From assembly GCF_963666195.1 (NCBI RefSeq), contig NZ_OY762653.1, positions 992,001 through 1,056,000 on the forward strand: a DNA stretch of 64,000 nt. The letters are read 5' to 3'. Below are positions 1-7,502 of the stretch, piece after piece. The notes under the pieces are model-generated. The model did not search any database and had not been told where the DNA came from. It saw only the letters and a program-made list of their open reading frames with translations. Position 1 is the first letter of the stretch, and every line of letters starts with the position of its first letter. Source of the DNA: Trichococcus shcherbakoviae. GTDB lineage: Bacteria > Bacillota > Bacilli > Lactobacillales > Aerococcaceae. The position numbers and the translations under genes are program-made.

Positions 1-116
1 TCATTTCCTGCATCCGGATCGTGTAGTTGTACGCCCAGCGGGCAACGCCGGCTGCTTGGTAGAGTTTGGAAGTTTCGTCTGTCACAATCAAACGGACCTT
101 CTTAGTCAGCATCATC
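1..116 (-). CDS. IS200/IS605-family TnpB/OrfB transposase-like protein, N-terminal fragment (cut by window edge)
   Basis: The minus strand reads from an ATG at 116 through the window edge: MMLTKKVRLIVTDETSK, then a segment ending near AYNYTIRMQ. This matches the N-terminal helix-turn-helix start of OrfB/TnpB proteins of IS200/IS605 elements, which are RNA-guided nucleases associated with transposition. Only about 38 residues are visible, so the RuvC-like and zinc-ribbon parts and the omega-RNA end lie outside the window. A GAAAGGGAT stretch about 10 bases upstream can serve as ribosome binding site. A second in-frame ATG follows directly. No tnpA is seen next to it in the window. Intactness cannot be judged. 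Confidence 0.7.
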
Positions 117-131
117 TCGCATCATCCCTTT

Positions 132-148
132 CTATACGCAAAGTATAG
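132..148. repeat. small perfect hairpin upstream of tnpB
   Basis: CTATAC, a five-base loop, then GTATAG, lying just before the tnpB ribosome binding site. It may belong to the element's end or regulate translation. The role is inference. Confidence 0.4.
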
Positions 149-227
149 AGGAAATGGAATCAAAAATAAAAGATTTGAATGCATTTGAGGAGATTTTTAT
201 TGACTGTTTAAAGCCTCCCTGAATTCT

Positions 228-253
228 AAGTTCTTTGCGAATGTACGCAACTT
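228..253. repeat. imperfect hairpin, possible IS200/IS605 subterminal structure
   Basis: AAGTT and TTGCG arms face CGCAA and CTT across an AATGTA loop. IS200/IS605 ends carry subterminal hairpins instead of terminal inverted repeats, so this may mark the element's left end. The stretch 117-391 otherwise shows no gene. Confidence 0.3.
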
Positions 254-391
254 ACCGTACCATTCTACCACAAAAGTCAAGGGTTGGGGCGCGAAATTCG
301 AAACAAGCGGTAACCTCCTGCCAACGCCTGCACCTCCGGATCCACGCAAAAAAAAACCGAAAGCAACGTTCAGCTCCCGGCCTCACCAGCG

Positions 392-1159
392 TCATTCAGC
401 TTTTTCAGTATAGTTGTGGATCGCATCCCGCAAAAAGGCGGCGGCTCCTTTGCCTGATGCTTTGTCGTAGTATGCCGTGAATCTTTCGTCGTCGACATAC
501 ATCTGGGCCAGTCCACGATGCGCTTCCGGAGAGTAGCTCGGCCAAGTATAGCTCAGCCACTGTTTATGCAACGCAGCAACAGCCAAGGCGGCTTCTCCGC
601 CGGCATCCCCCGTAGCCATCGCTTCCGTCAGCATCGCCTGTAAGCGCGCAGCCATTTCCTGCATCGCATCAAAATCCGCTGCGCTCATTCCTGCGAATTT
701 TTTGTTTGATGCCGCAACGGTCTTTTCGCCGTATTTTTCGCGGATTTCCTGTCCGTAGCGGGTTTCGTTCTCGTCGAGCAGCTCCTTCTTCAAGCCTTCA
801 AATTTCTCTTTGTCGCTCATCTTTCTGCCTCCTCTTTTTTCTTCCAGCGTAGCATCGACCGTTTGGATCAGCAATTCGATTTCTGCCTTTTTTTCCAACA
901 AAGCCTGTTTGTGCGCGACCAACGAACGTTCCGCGTCATATGCCGGATCATCCATCGCTGCTTTGATCTCTTCAAGCGAAAAGGACAATTTCTTGAAGAA
1001 CAGGATCTGCTGCAGCCTGTCCACCTCTGCTTCACCGTAGATGCGGTAGCCGGAGGAACTGGTGCGTTTGGGCTTCAGCAGGCCGATTTCATCATAGAAA
1101 CGCAGCGTCCTCGTGCTGACGCCGGCCAACCGGCTCAATTTTTGGATCGTATATTCCAT
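392..1159 (-). CDS. MerR-family regulator with TipAS drug-binding domain
   Basis: A 255-aa cytoplasmic transcription activator. Residues 1-70 form a MerR winged helix (start MEYTIQKLSRLAGVSTRTLR, with the typical FYDEIGLL), followed by a dimer helix. From about residue 110 to the end is a TipAS-type all-alpha domain, which in TipAL, SkgA and Mta binds small hydrophobic or antibiotic ligands. The ligand here is unknown. The gene stands alone; the promoter just upstream has the long 19-bp spacer with a dyad that MerR proteins untwist, so autoactivation is likely. It converges on nothing and is followed by about 275 bases without a gene up to the tnpB fragment. Confidence 0.9.
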   Translation of the reverse strand: MEYTIQKLSRLAGVSTRTLRFYDEIGLLKPKRTSSSGYRIYGEAEVDRLQQILFFKKLSFSLEEIKAAMDDPAYDAERSLVAHKQALLEKKAEIELLIQTVDATLEEKRGGRKMSDKEKFEGLKKELLDENETRYGQEIREKYGEKTVAASNKKFAGMSAADFDAMQEMAARLQAMLTEAMATGDAGGEAALAVAALHKQWLSYTWPSYSPEAHRGLAQMYVDDERFTAYYDKASGKGAAAFLRDAIHNYTEKAE

Positions 1160-1180
1160 CCTATCCCCTCCGATGATTTC

Positions 1181-1211
1181 ATCTTACACCTTGACGCTGC
1201 GTCAAGGTCAA
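1181..1211 (-). promoter_or_regulatory. MerR-type promoter with 19-bp spacer and operator
   Basis: On the minus strand the -35 TTGACC (1206-1211) and -10 TAAGAT (1181-1186) are 19 bp apart. Between them is a perfect dyad at 1188-1208, arm ACCTTGACGC, one centre base, arm GCGTCAAGGT. A 19-bp spacer with a central dyad is the hallmark of promoters activated by MerR proteins. Confidence 0.85.
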
Positions 1212-1238
1212 CAATTTCCCTTCATAAACGCAAAAATC

Positions 1239-1265
1239 AAAAAAAGACAGCCCCGGAGGACTGTC
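1239..1265 (-). terminator. rho-independent terminator of the NlpC/P60 gene
   Basis: On the minus strand GACAGTCC and GGGCTGTC form a stem followed by a run of seven T. It lies about 15 bases after the stop at 1278. Confidence 0.7.
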
Positions 1266-1277
1266 GTGAATTTTAGA

Positions 1278-2606
1278 TTATCTTGCAACACGTACGGCAA
1301 ATGATGCGCCGGAAAGGTTGTAAGAAGAATAAGTAACTGTTTGGCCTGGTGCTGGAGCGTGGATGTATTGTCCGCCGCCTACGTAGATAGCTACGTGATA
1401 AGTCGCGCCTCTTGAACCCCAGAAAATCAAATCTCCCGCTTGTGCGGCTGATACAGCGATCTGCGTACCTGAGTTTTCTTGAGGAACTGTGTAGCCACCG
1501 ATTTCGATGCCGTATGCTTCTCTGAAGACATAAGACGTGAAGCCTGAGCAGTCAAAGCCTGATGGTGTTTTTCCGCCCCATACATAAGGAACGCCGATGT
1601 ATTTCGCAGCAATGGAAACAACATCGCCTGTTGGTGCTGATAACGCCGGTGTCACGACTGGTGCAGCCACAACGGGTGTGTTCACGACTGGTGCAGCTGG
1701 TGCAGCCGCTACAGGAGCAGACACAACTGGTGCACTCTCAACAACTGGTGCAGCTGCAACTGTTTGAGCAGGAGCTGCTGTCTCGGAACTTGCTACTGTG
1801 CTTGATGCAATGTCAACAGATGATGCAGCGGCAGAAGATTCTTCTGAACTTGCTTGTGCGATTGTTGCAGCTACAGTTGCTGCAGCAGCTTCAGCGGCAG
1901 CAATGGAAGCAGCCTCTGCGGCAGCGCGTTGGTCAGCCTCTTCTTTTTGCGCCAAGAACATTTCGCGGTCGGACTCAGCTGTTGCTTTTTCAGCAGCCAA
2001 AGCGGCAACTGCGCTCTCTTGTTCGATTCTCTTCACTTGCAGATCGCCTTTAAGTTGTTCCAACTCCATGGCCATTGCATTGATTTCATTTAAGTTATCT
2101 TCAGTTTTATTTTTCTTGTCCTCAACAGCTTTTTGATCCGCAACTTGCTGTTCTACCAATTCTTTATTGGCTGAAACCATTTTTGATACAACATCAATGC
2201 GGGATACTAAATCTGTGAAAGATTCCGATGCTACGATAAAGTTCAAGTAGTTTTCGTTTGAACCGTTCACTTGAACAGATCTTGCTTGCTCATCCAGTTG
2301 TTCTTCGCGTTGCGCGATGACAACTTGCAATTCGGCAATATCTTCTTGTAAAGCAACAATCTCATCTTGTGTCTTTACGCGGTTTGCCAATAGAGTCTCT
2401 GCTCTTTGTTCGGCTGCATCAACTTCTGCAGTGATTGCAGACAAGTTTTCTGCTGCTGTGTTTTGTTTGCTGTCCAAATCAGAAATTTTAGTTTCTTGCT
2501 GTTGGATTTTTGTTAAGATTTCATCTGCTTGAGCTGTAAAAGGCGTTACTATACTTGTTGCAAGGATCGTACCTGCTAATGCGATAGCCACTAATTTCTT
2601 CTTCAA
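1278..2606 (-). CDS. secreted coiled-coil NlpC/P60 peptidoglycan hydrolase
   Basis: A 442-aa exported wall hydrolase like SagA or P45/PcsB-type proteins. The TTG start at 2606 is chosen because AGGAGGA lies 6-7 bases upstream; an in-frame GTG at 2621 would sit on that site. Residues 1-28 are a signal peptide ending near TAQA. About 30-215 is a charged coiled coil, 215-325 a low-complexity Ala/Ser/Val/Pro linker, and 330-442 the NlpC/P60 domain. Catalytic Cys is about C353 in FDCSGF, His about H404 in YHVAIYV, third residue about H416. The family cuts peptide stems, usually D-Glu to diamino acid or the crossbridge. Two WalR-like boxes upstream suggest WalRK control. Confidence 0.92.
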   Translation of the reverse strand: MKKKLVAIALAGTILATSIVTPFTAQADEILTKIQQQETKISDLDSKQNTAAENLSAITAEVDAAEQRAETLLANRVKTQDEIVALQEDIAELQVVIAQREEQLDEQARSVQVNGSNENYLNFIVASESFTDLVSRIDVVSKMVSANKELVEQQVADQKAVEDKKNKTEDNLNEINAMAMELEQLKGDLQVKRIEQESAVAALAAEKATAESDREMFLAQKEEADQRAAAEAASIAAAEAAAATVAATIAQASSEESSAAASSVDIASSTVASSETAAPAQTVAAAPVVESAPVVSAPVAAAPAAPVVNTPVVAAPVVTPALSAPTGDVVSIAAKYIGVPYVWGGKTPSGFDCSGFTSYVFREAYGIEIGGYTVPQENSGTQIAVSAAQAGDLIFWGSRGATYHVAIYVGGGQYIHAPAPGQTVTYSSYNLSGASFAVRVAR

Positions 2607-2757
2607 GTCTAATTCCTCCACTTACATTCGATTGTCGTTAGTTATAATTCTTATATATCTTTTAACTTTTTATAGTTTTTCTTAAGATTCATCAACATAA
2701 TGAATCATAACATAGTTTTTTTTCGTTTAACCCGGTTTCGTCAAGTTGTATCCTAAC

Positions 2758-2774
2758 TGTAACATTTCTGTAAA
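2758..2774 (+). promoter_or_regulatory. WalR (YycF)-like box 1
   Basis: TGTAAC, five bases, TGTAAA fits the WalR consensus of two TGTWAH hexamers with N5. It lies about 150 bases upstream of the wall hydrolase start but is written on the opposite strand to that gene, which lowers confidence. Confidence 0.45.
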
Positions 2775-2835
2775 ATGACTCTCCTAATGTGTCCAAATCC
2801 GCGCCATCAGTAATATTTCATGCACCTTCCGACTT

Positions 2836-2852
2836 TGTAACATTCCTGTAGC
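2836..2852 (+). promoter_or_regulatory. WalR-like box 2 (weaker)
   Basis: TGTAAC, ATTCC, TGTAGC has one mismatch to the WalR repeat. It lies between the hydrolase and tyrS promoters. Confidence 0.35.
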
Positions 2853-2874
2853 ATTACTTTTTTCGTTGTCACTG

Positions 2875-2904
2875 TTGACATCCGAAGTTTTACTGCGCTA
2901 TACT
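2875..2904 (+). promoter_or_regulatory. sigma-A promoter of tyrS
   Basis: TTGACA (2875-2880), 18-bp spacer, TATACT (2899-2904), placing transcription start near 2911, ahead of the T-box leader. Confidence 0.75.
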
Positions 2905-2910
2905 TACGGC

Positions 2911-3178
2911 AATTAAACAATAAAAGAAAAAGCGATGAAAAAGACAGTAGAATCGGGATTTTGTCCTATAGAGAGTCAGCGGTTGGTGGAAGCTGATGCA
3001 AGCCTGGATTCGAATTACACTTTGGAGCTTTCTTATGCGTATAAGCGGCCGGCATACGATACATGTCAGAGTGGCAAAGTCTTTCCGATTCAGGATGATT
3101 CTGCAAGCTGGGTGGTACCACGATAACAATCGTCCCTGTTCAAACAAGAATTTTCTTGTCTGGACAGGGATTTTTTTG
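2911..3178 (+). ncRNA. T-box riboswitch, tyrosine type, with terminator
   Basis: The leader between the promoter and tyrS carries the T-box signature TGGGTGGTACCACG at 3109-3122. A GC-rich terminator follows at 3133-3178: TCCCTGT and ACAGGGA arms, then seven T. The likely specifier codon is TAC (Tyr) at 3016-3018, followed by a purine as usual. Uncharged tRNA-Tyr should pair with the specifier and with the T-box bulge and favour antitermination. The exact Stem I limits (about 2965-3060) are estimated. Confidence 0.9.
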
Positions 3179-3210
3179 CATATAAATTTACGAGAAGAGG
3201 AATGAAGCAC

Positions 3211-4473
3211 ATGAATATCATAGACGAATTAGAATGGCGCGGCGCCATCAATCAACAAACGGACGCGGCAGGTTTGCGCAAATTAACGGAGGATGAGCAG
3301 ATTGGCCTGTATTGCGGCGTTGACCCTACCGGCGACAGCCTGCATATCGGACATCTGATTCCCTTCATAGTATTGAAGAGATTCCAATTGGCAGGACACA
3401 AGCCCGTTATCCTGATCGGCGGCGCGACCGGATCGATAGGCGATCCAAGCGGAAAGAGCGAAGAAAGGGTTCTGCAATCGATGGATCAAGTCGTCGAGAA
3501 TGCAAATGCTTTGACCTCTCAAATGAAGAAACTGTTTCTATCGGACAGTTCGGCTGACATCCGCCTCGTCAACAATTACGACTGGACGAAAGATTTGACA
3601 CTGTTGGATTTCCTGCGCGACTTCGGCAAGAACTTCAACATCAATACGATGTTGGCGAAAGATATCGTAGCCAGCCGTCTGGACACCGGCATTTCCTTCA
3701 CGGAATTCACTTACCAAATTCTCCAGTCCATGGACTTCCTGCACCTATTCCAGAATGAGGGCGTCAACCTTCAGATCGGCGGCCAAGATCAATGGGGCAA
3801 CATCACTGCCGGTTTGGACCTGATCCGTAAAAAAGAAGGCGCGGAAGCAAAAGCTTTCGGTTTGACGATTCCTTTGATGTTGAAGGCGGACGGCACGAAA
3901 TTCGGCAAAACTGCCGGCGGTGCTGTCTGGTTGGACCCGAAAAAAACAACGCCTTACGAGTTCTACCAATTCTGGGTGAACCAGGACGACCGCGATGTCA
4001 TCAAATACCTGAAGTATTTCACTTTCCTTTCGAAGGAAGAGATCGATGCCCTGACTGAAAAAGTGGAAACAGAGCCGCACAAACGCGAAGCTCAAAAAGT
4101 TTTGGCATCCGAAATGACACGCTTCGTCCACAGCGAACAAGCTCTGGCGGACGCTCTAAAGATCACCGAAGCCCTGTTTACCGGTGAAGTGAAGGAATTG
4201 ACCGCCGATGAAATCGCTGAAGGATTCAAAAATATGCCTACTTTCGAGTCCGACCTGAAAGAGCAGGAATTAGTCACTTGGCTGGTCGATCTCGGCATCG
4301 AACCGTCACGCCGCCAGTCACGCGAAGATATCCAAAACGGCGCCATCTCCATCAACGGCGATAAAGTCACGGATCTGGAATTCATCATCACTGCCGAAAA
4401 TTCTTTCGAAGGCCGCTTTATCCTCGTGCGCCGAGGCAAAAAGAAATATTTCTTGGTAAAGTTGGTGGCTTGA
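3211..4473 (+). CDS. tyrS: tyrosyl-tRNA synthetase
   Basis: A 420-aa class Ic aminoacyl-tRNA synthetase that charges tRNA-Tyr. The start at 3211 is chosen over ATG 3202 because AGAGGA lies nine bases before it. The Rossmann core holds the HIGH motif at residues 45-48 and the tyrosine pocket YCGVDPT just before it. GDPSGKSEER follows, and the KMSKS equivalent KFGKT is near residue 230. The C-terminal S4-like RNA-binding domain is at about 350-415. The length is normal for the bacterial TyrRS type. It is under T-box control and is followed one base later by a GNAT gene, so the two may be cotranscribed. Confidence 0.97.
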   Translation: MNIIDELEWRGAINQQTDAAGLRKLTEDEQIGLYCGVDPTGDSLHIGHLIPFIVLKRFQLAGHKPVILIGGATGSIGDPSGKSEERVLQSMDQVVENANALTSQMKKLFLSDSSADIRLVNNYDWTKDLTLLDFLRDFGKNFNINTMLAKDIVASRLDTGISFTEFTYQILQSMDFLHLFQNEGVNLQIGGQDQWGNITAGLDLIRKKEGAEAKAFGLTIPLMLKADGTKFGKTAGGAVWLDPKKTTPYEFYQFWVNQDDRDVIKYLKYFTFLSKEEIDALTEKVETEPHKREAQKVLASEMTRFVHSEQALADALKITEALFTGEVKELTADEIAEGFKNMPTFESDLKEQELVTWLVDLGIEPSRRQSREDIQNGAISINGDKVTDLEFIITAENSFEGRFILVRRGKKKYFLVKLVA

Positions 4474-4474
4474 T

Positions 4475-5014
4475 ATGACAACCCCGCAACTATTTTCGCG
4501 CGAAGCCGCACTCCGGTTGGAGCCGGTCGAAAGCATGGAGCAGATCAATGAACTTTCCCGTTTGGCCGACATCATCTGGCATGAGTACTATCTGCCGATC
4601 CTCGGTCCGGACCAAGTGACCTATATGTTGGAGAATATCCAATCCAGAGCGAACTTGGAAGAGGATATCGAAACAGGCAAATTGGATTATTTCCTCATCA
4701 AAAGCGAGGGCCAATCCGCCGGGTATCTGGCTATCCAGTTGCAGGACGACAAACTGTTCATCAGCAAGCTTTATCTGCTGCAGGAAGCCCGCGGAAAAGG
4801 CTATGCCTATCAAATTATGCAAAAAATGGTCGATTTGGCTAGCAAGGAACAGAAAAAAGTCCTTGAGCTTACCGTCAACAAATACAACGAAGGTTCGATC
4901 GCATTCTACGAAAAATACGGTTTTGTGCGAACGGAATCCATCGTCTCCCCCATCGGAGGCGGCTTCGTGATGGACGACTACGTCTACCAATATCCGCTCA
5001 AACCGGAACAATAA
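4475..5014 (+). CDS. GNAT-family N-acetyltransferase
   Basis: A 179-aa cytoplasmic acetyltransferase. Residues 60-160 hold the GNAT fold: a beta-4 strand around FISKLYLL, the acetyl-CoA pyrophosphate loop ARGKGYA near residue 108, and the ELTVNKYNEGSIAFYEKYGF segment that closes the fold. The substrate cannot be read from the sequence. It starts one base after the tyrS stop, which suggests translational coupling or shared transcription under the T-box. A terminator follows. Confidence 0.88.
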   Translation: MTTPQLFSREAALRLEPVESMEQINELSRLADIIWHEYYLPILGPDQVTYMLENIQSRANLEEDIETGKLDYFLIKSEGQSAGYLAIQLQDDKLFISKLYLLQEARGKGYAYQIMQKMVDLASKEQKKVLELTVNKYNEGSIAFYEKYGFVRTESIVSPIGGGFVMDDYVYQYPLKPEQ

Positions 5015-5021
5015 ACAACCT

Positions 5022-5066
5022 AAATAGAGGACAGCCAAGCAAATGCTCAGCTGCCCTCTATTTTTT
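5022..5066. terminator. bidirectional terminator between convergent genes
   Basis: AATAGAGG-ACAGC pairs with GCTGCCCTCTATT, followed by a T run. It serves the tyrS operon and, in reverse, the 60-aa gene. Confidence 0.7.
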
Positions 5067-5073
5067 CCATTTT

Positions 5074-5256
5074 CTAATTCGACCACTCTTTCGGGCTCCA
5101 CATCCGCCCGTCCAGTTCGCCTTCCATCTGTTCCATCCGTTGATGCTGTTCTTGGAAGAGTTTTTTCGTTTCTTGGAAGAGTGCTTTTTGCCGGTAATCC
5201 TTGCTCGCTTCCACTAAATGATCCAGCTGTTCCTGCACCCAATTTTCAGTTTCCAT
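5074..5256 (-). CDS. 60-aa hypothetical helical protein
   Basis: Not a family I recognise. The ATG at 5256 is used because GGGGGA lies five to six bases before it; the upstream extension of the frame overlaps the neighbouring gene. The protein is highly charged and rich in Gln and Glu (EQLDHLVEAS, FQEQHQRMEQMEGEL), and looks wholly alpha-helical and soluble. It follows the quinone-reductase-like gene by about 20 bases on the same strand and probably shares its transcript. A short coiled-coil partner or regulator is possible but is not shown. Confidence 0.6.
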   Translation of the reverse strand: METENWVQEQLDHLVEASKDYRQKALFQETKKLFQEQHQRMEQMEGELDGRMWSPKEWSN

Positions 5257-5276
5257 TGTCGTCCCCCGCTTTACCT

Positions 5277-5981
5277 TTACCCAAGCTGATTGCCTTCCAT
5301 CTGTGCCAACGTCCACGCCAGATCATTCAAGTGCTCGCGGTTGTCCTTCAAAACGGCAAGCAGATGCTCCACCAGTTGCTGATCCGCTTCGGAAAGTCCC
5401 GCTTTCCCGAGCGACTGTAGCTGGAGTTTGAACCAATTTTCCGTTGCCGTCAGACTGGCATCGTTTTCTTTGGACAAATATTGCTGATAGCTGATCAGCA
5501 ATTCTTTCTTCTTGCTGACGCTCAGATAATCGAATTTCGAAACGACGTTCGTCGGCAAGTACACCATGCCGCATTTCCTTGCCATCGCCTGAAACGGCCG
5601 GGTCAGTTCCGAAATCGTGAATCCTTCCCTGCCCCCCGCTTGGTATTCGCGTTCATTCACACCCAGGGCCAGAACGAGACCGAATTCTTTCCCCGACAGC
5701 CTGCTGCCTTCAGCTCCATAAGCGAAACCTTCAGTCAGCACGACATCCTGCCATTGCTTCAATAAAGCAGGCGAACTGTACCAATAGAACGGGAATTGGA
5801 AAATGATGCGGTCATACTGGAGCAATTGCTGTTGCTCGGCCTCCCGATCAATCTGCCCATCCGGATAAACCGATTCGAGATGGTGCCACGTCACCCCTTC
5901 AGCCGGAAGACTTTCCCACAGAAACCTTTGCGCATTCGAATCAGCCAGCGTCGGGTGGCTGACTATGATTAATGTTTGCAT
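5277..5981 (-). CDS. NAD(P)H-dependent flavodoxin-fold oxidoreductase (MdaB/KefF-like)
   Basis: A 234-aa protein of the flavodoxin_2 family, FMN or FAD enzymes that reduce quinones or other electrophiles with NAD(P)H. The start IIVSHPTLADSNAQRF is the flavin phosphate loop. IIFQFPFYWYSSPALLKQWQD is the conserved flavin/dimer segment, and GVNEREY lies in the nicotinamide region. About 45 C-terminal residues extend past the usual fold end as helices. It is followed by the 60-aa gene. Confidence 0.88.
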   Translation of the reverse strand: MQTLIIVSHPTLADSNAQRFLWESLPAEGVTWHHLESVYPDGQIDREAEQQQLLQYDRIIFQFPFYWYSSPALLKQWQDVVLTEGFAYGAEGSRLSGKEFGLVLALGVNEREYQAGGREGFTISELTRPFQAMARKCGMVYLPTNVVSKFDYLSVSKKKELLISYQQYLSKENDASLTATENWFKLQLQSLGKAGLSEADQQLVEHLLAVLKDNREHLNDLAWTLAQMEGNQLG

Positions 5982-6230
5982 CCTTTCACCTCATTCACTC
6001 AATAGTTCTTCATCCGAATCATAACAAGCTGCCGGCCAGAGTTCAAGTTGCACGCTCACTCATCGCGAAACCAACAAAAAATCCCTTCCTCCGCCACCCG
6101 GATGATCCGGAAGCAAAGAAAGGGACAGCTTTTAGCTTGTGGAAAAGTATACTATTTTTAACTTTATCTTGCATCACCACAGGTGTTCCATACATTCCCA
6201 ACGTGTTTCATGCATATTAAAAGATGTCCA
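5982..6230. other. intergenic stretch, no gene seen
   Basis: Upstream region of the flavodoxin-like oxidoreductase. There is a weak stem CCCTTCC/GAAAGGG near 6080-6125 but no convincing promoter or coding frame. The rest of this gap is the long inverted repeat at 6231-6345. Confidence 0.4.
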
Positions 6231-6345
6231 GCGGGCCAAACCTGCCTCTCGGAAATTAGATAAATCTGACCCATTGCGCTCTACGATGCTCATTCAGGGG
6301 CAGATTTCCTAAATTTCTTTCGAGGCAGAGCGTGGTTTGTCCCGC
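6231..6345. repeat. 115-bp imperfect inverted repeat at the end of the Gfo/Idh operon
   Basis: The outer arms GCGGGCCAAACC (6231-6242) and GGTTTGTCCCGC (6334-6345) pair with one mismatch. The inner arms continue with TGCCTC/GAGGCA and AAATCTG/CAGATTT around a loop near 6271-6295. It lies six bases after the last gene of the minus-strand operon. It could act as transcript terminator or stabiliser, or be a MITE-like element. Confidence 0.65.
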
Positions 6346-6350
6346 TTTTC

Positions 6351-7433
6351 TTATAGGTTTGCAGTAATGTTCAGCGCTTGTTCCTGCGCTTTCAGGCATA
6401 ATTCCTGCGCCTTGAAGATGTGTTCTTGCGTCATCGCATTTTCGGTGCGGTTGATGCAGTCCAAAATCATTTCTCCGAAGAACGGGAAGCCGACTTCACC
6501 AGTCAAGGAGTAGTGCTCCTCGCCGTCCTTCGTCACCAGGAAGAGGTGATCGCCGGTCTGCTCAGTCGCCACGTTGATGTATTTGCGGATTTCGATGGTT
6601 CCTTCCGTTCCGGTGATGAATGTACGGCCGTCACCCCATGTTCCGAGTCCATCCGGTGTGAACCAATCGACTTTGAAGATGAAGGTTGCGCCATTATCGC
6701 CGACCAGCGTGGCATCGCCGTAGTCCTCCAATTCAGGCGTATCCGGGTTGTTGTAGTTTCCGACCTTGCTGTGGAGAACTTTTGCATCCACATTCCCTGT
6801 ATAATGGAGGAATTGCTCAATTTGGTGGCTGCCGATGTCGGCTAAAATGCCGCCGTATTGTTCTTTTTTGAAGAACCAATCCGGACGTTTTTCCTTGTCG
6901 AGGCGGTGCGGCCCAAAGCCTGTCACTTGGATGACGCGGCCGATCCTACCCTCTTCTATTAATTGGCCGGCAAATACGGCGCCTTCCACATGCAGCCTTT
7001 CGCTGAAGTAGACCCAATATTTCTTGCCGGTTTCAGCAACGACTTTTTTAGTCTCTTCCAGTTGTTCAAGTGTTGTGAAGCCGGTCTTGTCGGTGAAGTA
7101 GTCTTTCCCGGCCTGCATGACACGGTTTCCCAGAGCGCTGCGCAAATTAGGCACTGCCGCCGCTGCGACCAATTGGATCTCCGGATCTTCCAGGATTTGC
7201 TCCAGCGAGTCAGCGACCGCCACATCCGGAAAAGATTCCAAGTAATTCGCTAGCTTTTCCGCATCGGGATCGTACACATATTTGATTGTGGCACCGGCTT
7301 CGATCAAGCCGTTCGTCATGCCGTTGATGTGCCCGTGATCCAGTGCCGTTATGCCGACATTGAACGCTCCCGGTTCCACGACCTTATTGATTTTCCCTTT
7401 CGGCGCATAATTCATTCCATCTTTACTGCCCAT
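6351..7433 (-). CDS. Gfo/Idh/MocA-family oxidoreductase (third of operon)
   Basis: A 360-aa NAD(P)-dependent dehydrogenase-like protein. An N-terminal Rossmann part (NVGITALDHGHING, about residues 24-40) is followed by a C-terminal alpha/beta dimer domain. AAGGAGG lies eight bases before the ATG. The family usually has an EKP motif whose Lys acts in catalysis; here the equivalent site near residue 115 reads TDKTGF, keeping the Lys but not the Glu and Pro. The two sister proteins in the operon keep EKP. It is last in the AraC-led operon, behind a hairpin that may reduce its expression. The substrate is not known; a keto- or amino-sugar derivative is likely. Confidence 0.88.
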   Translation of the reverse strand: MGSKDGMNYAPKGKINKVVEPGAFNVGITALDHGHINGMTNGLIEAGATIKYVYDPDAEKLANYLESFPDVAVADSLEQILEDPEIQLVAAAAVPNLRSALGNRVMQAGKDYFTDKTGFTTLEQLEETKKVVAETGKKYWVYFSERLHVEGAVFAGQLIEEGRIGRVIQVTGFGPHRLDKEKRPDWFFKKEQYGGILADIGSHQIEQFLHYTGNVDAKVLHSKVGNYNNPDTPELEDYGDATLVGDNGATFIFKVDWFTPDGLGTWGDGRTFITGTEGTIEIRKYINVATEQTGDHLFLVTKDGEEHYSLTGEVGFPFFGEMILDCINRTENAMTQEHIFKAQELCLKAQEQALNITANL

Positions 7434-7461
7434 TTGTAAATCCTCCTTGTCTGATAAGAAA

Positions 7462-7489
7462 AGGTTCGAAGAGAATAATCTCCGAACCT
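7462..7489 (-). terminator. intercistronic hairpin, possible partial terminator
   Basis: On the minus strand AGGTTCG and CGAACCT form a 7-bp stem followed by TTTTCTT. It lies between the sugar-isomerase-like gene and the last oxidoreductase gene. Confidence 0.5.
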
Positions 7490-7502
7490 CGTGTTGTTAT
7501 GT

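Noticed and set aside
1562-2136. Plus-strand frames opposite the NlpC/P60 linker
   Set aside because: They are low-complexity shadows of the Ala/Ser-rich linker, without ribosome sites.
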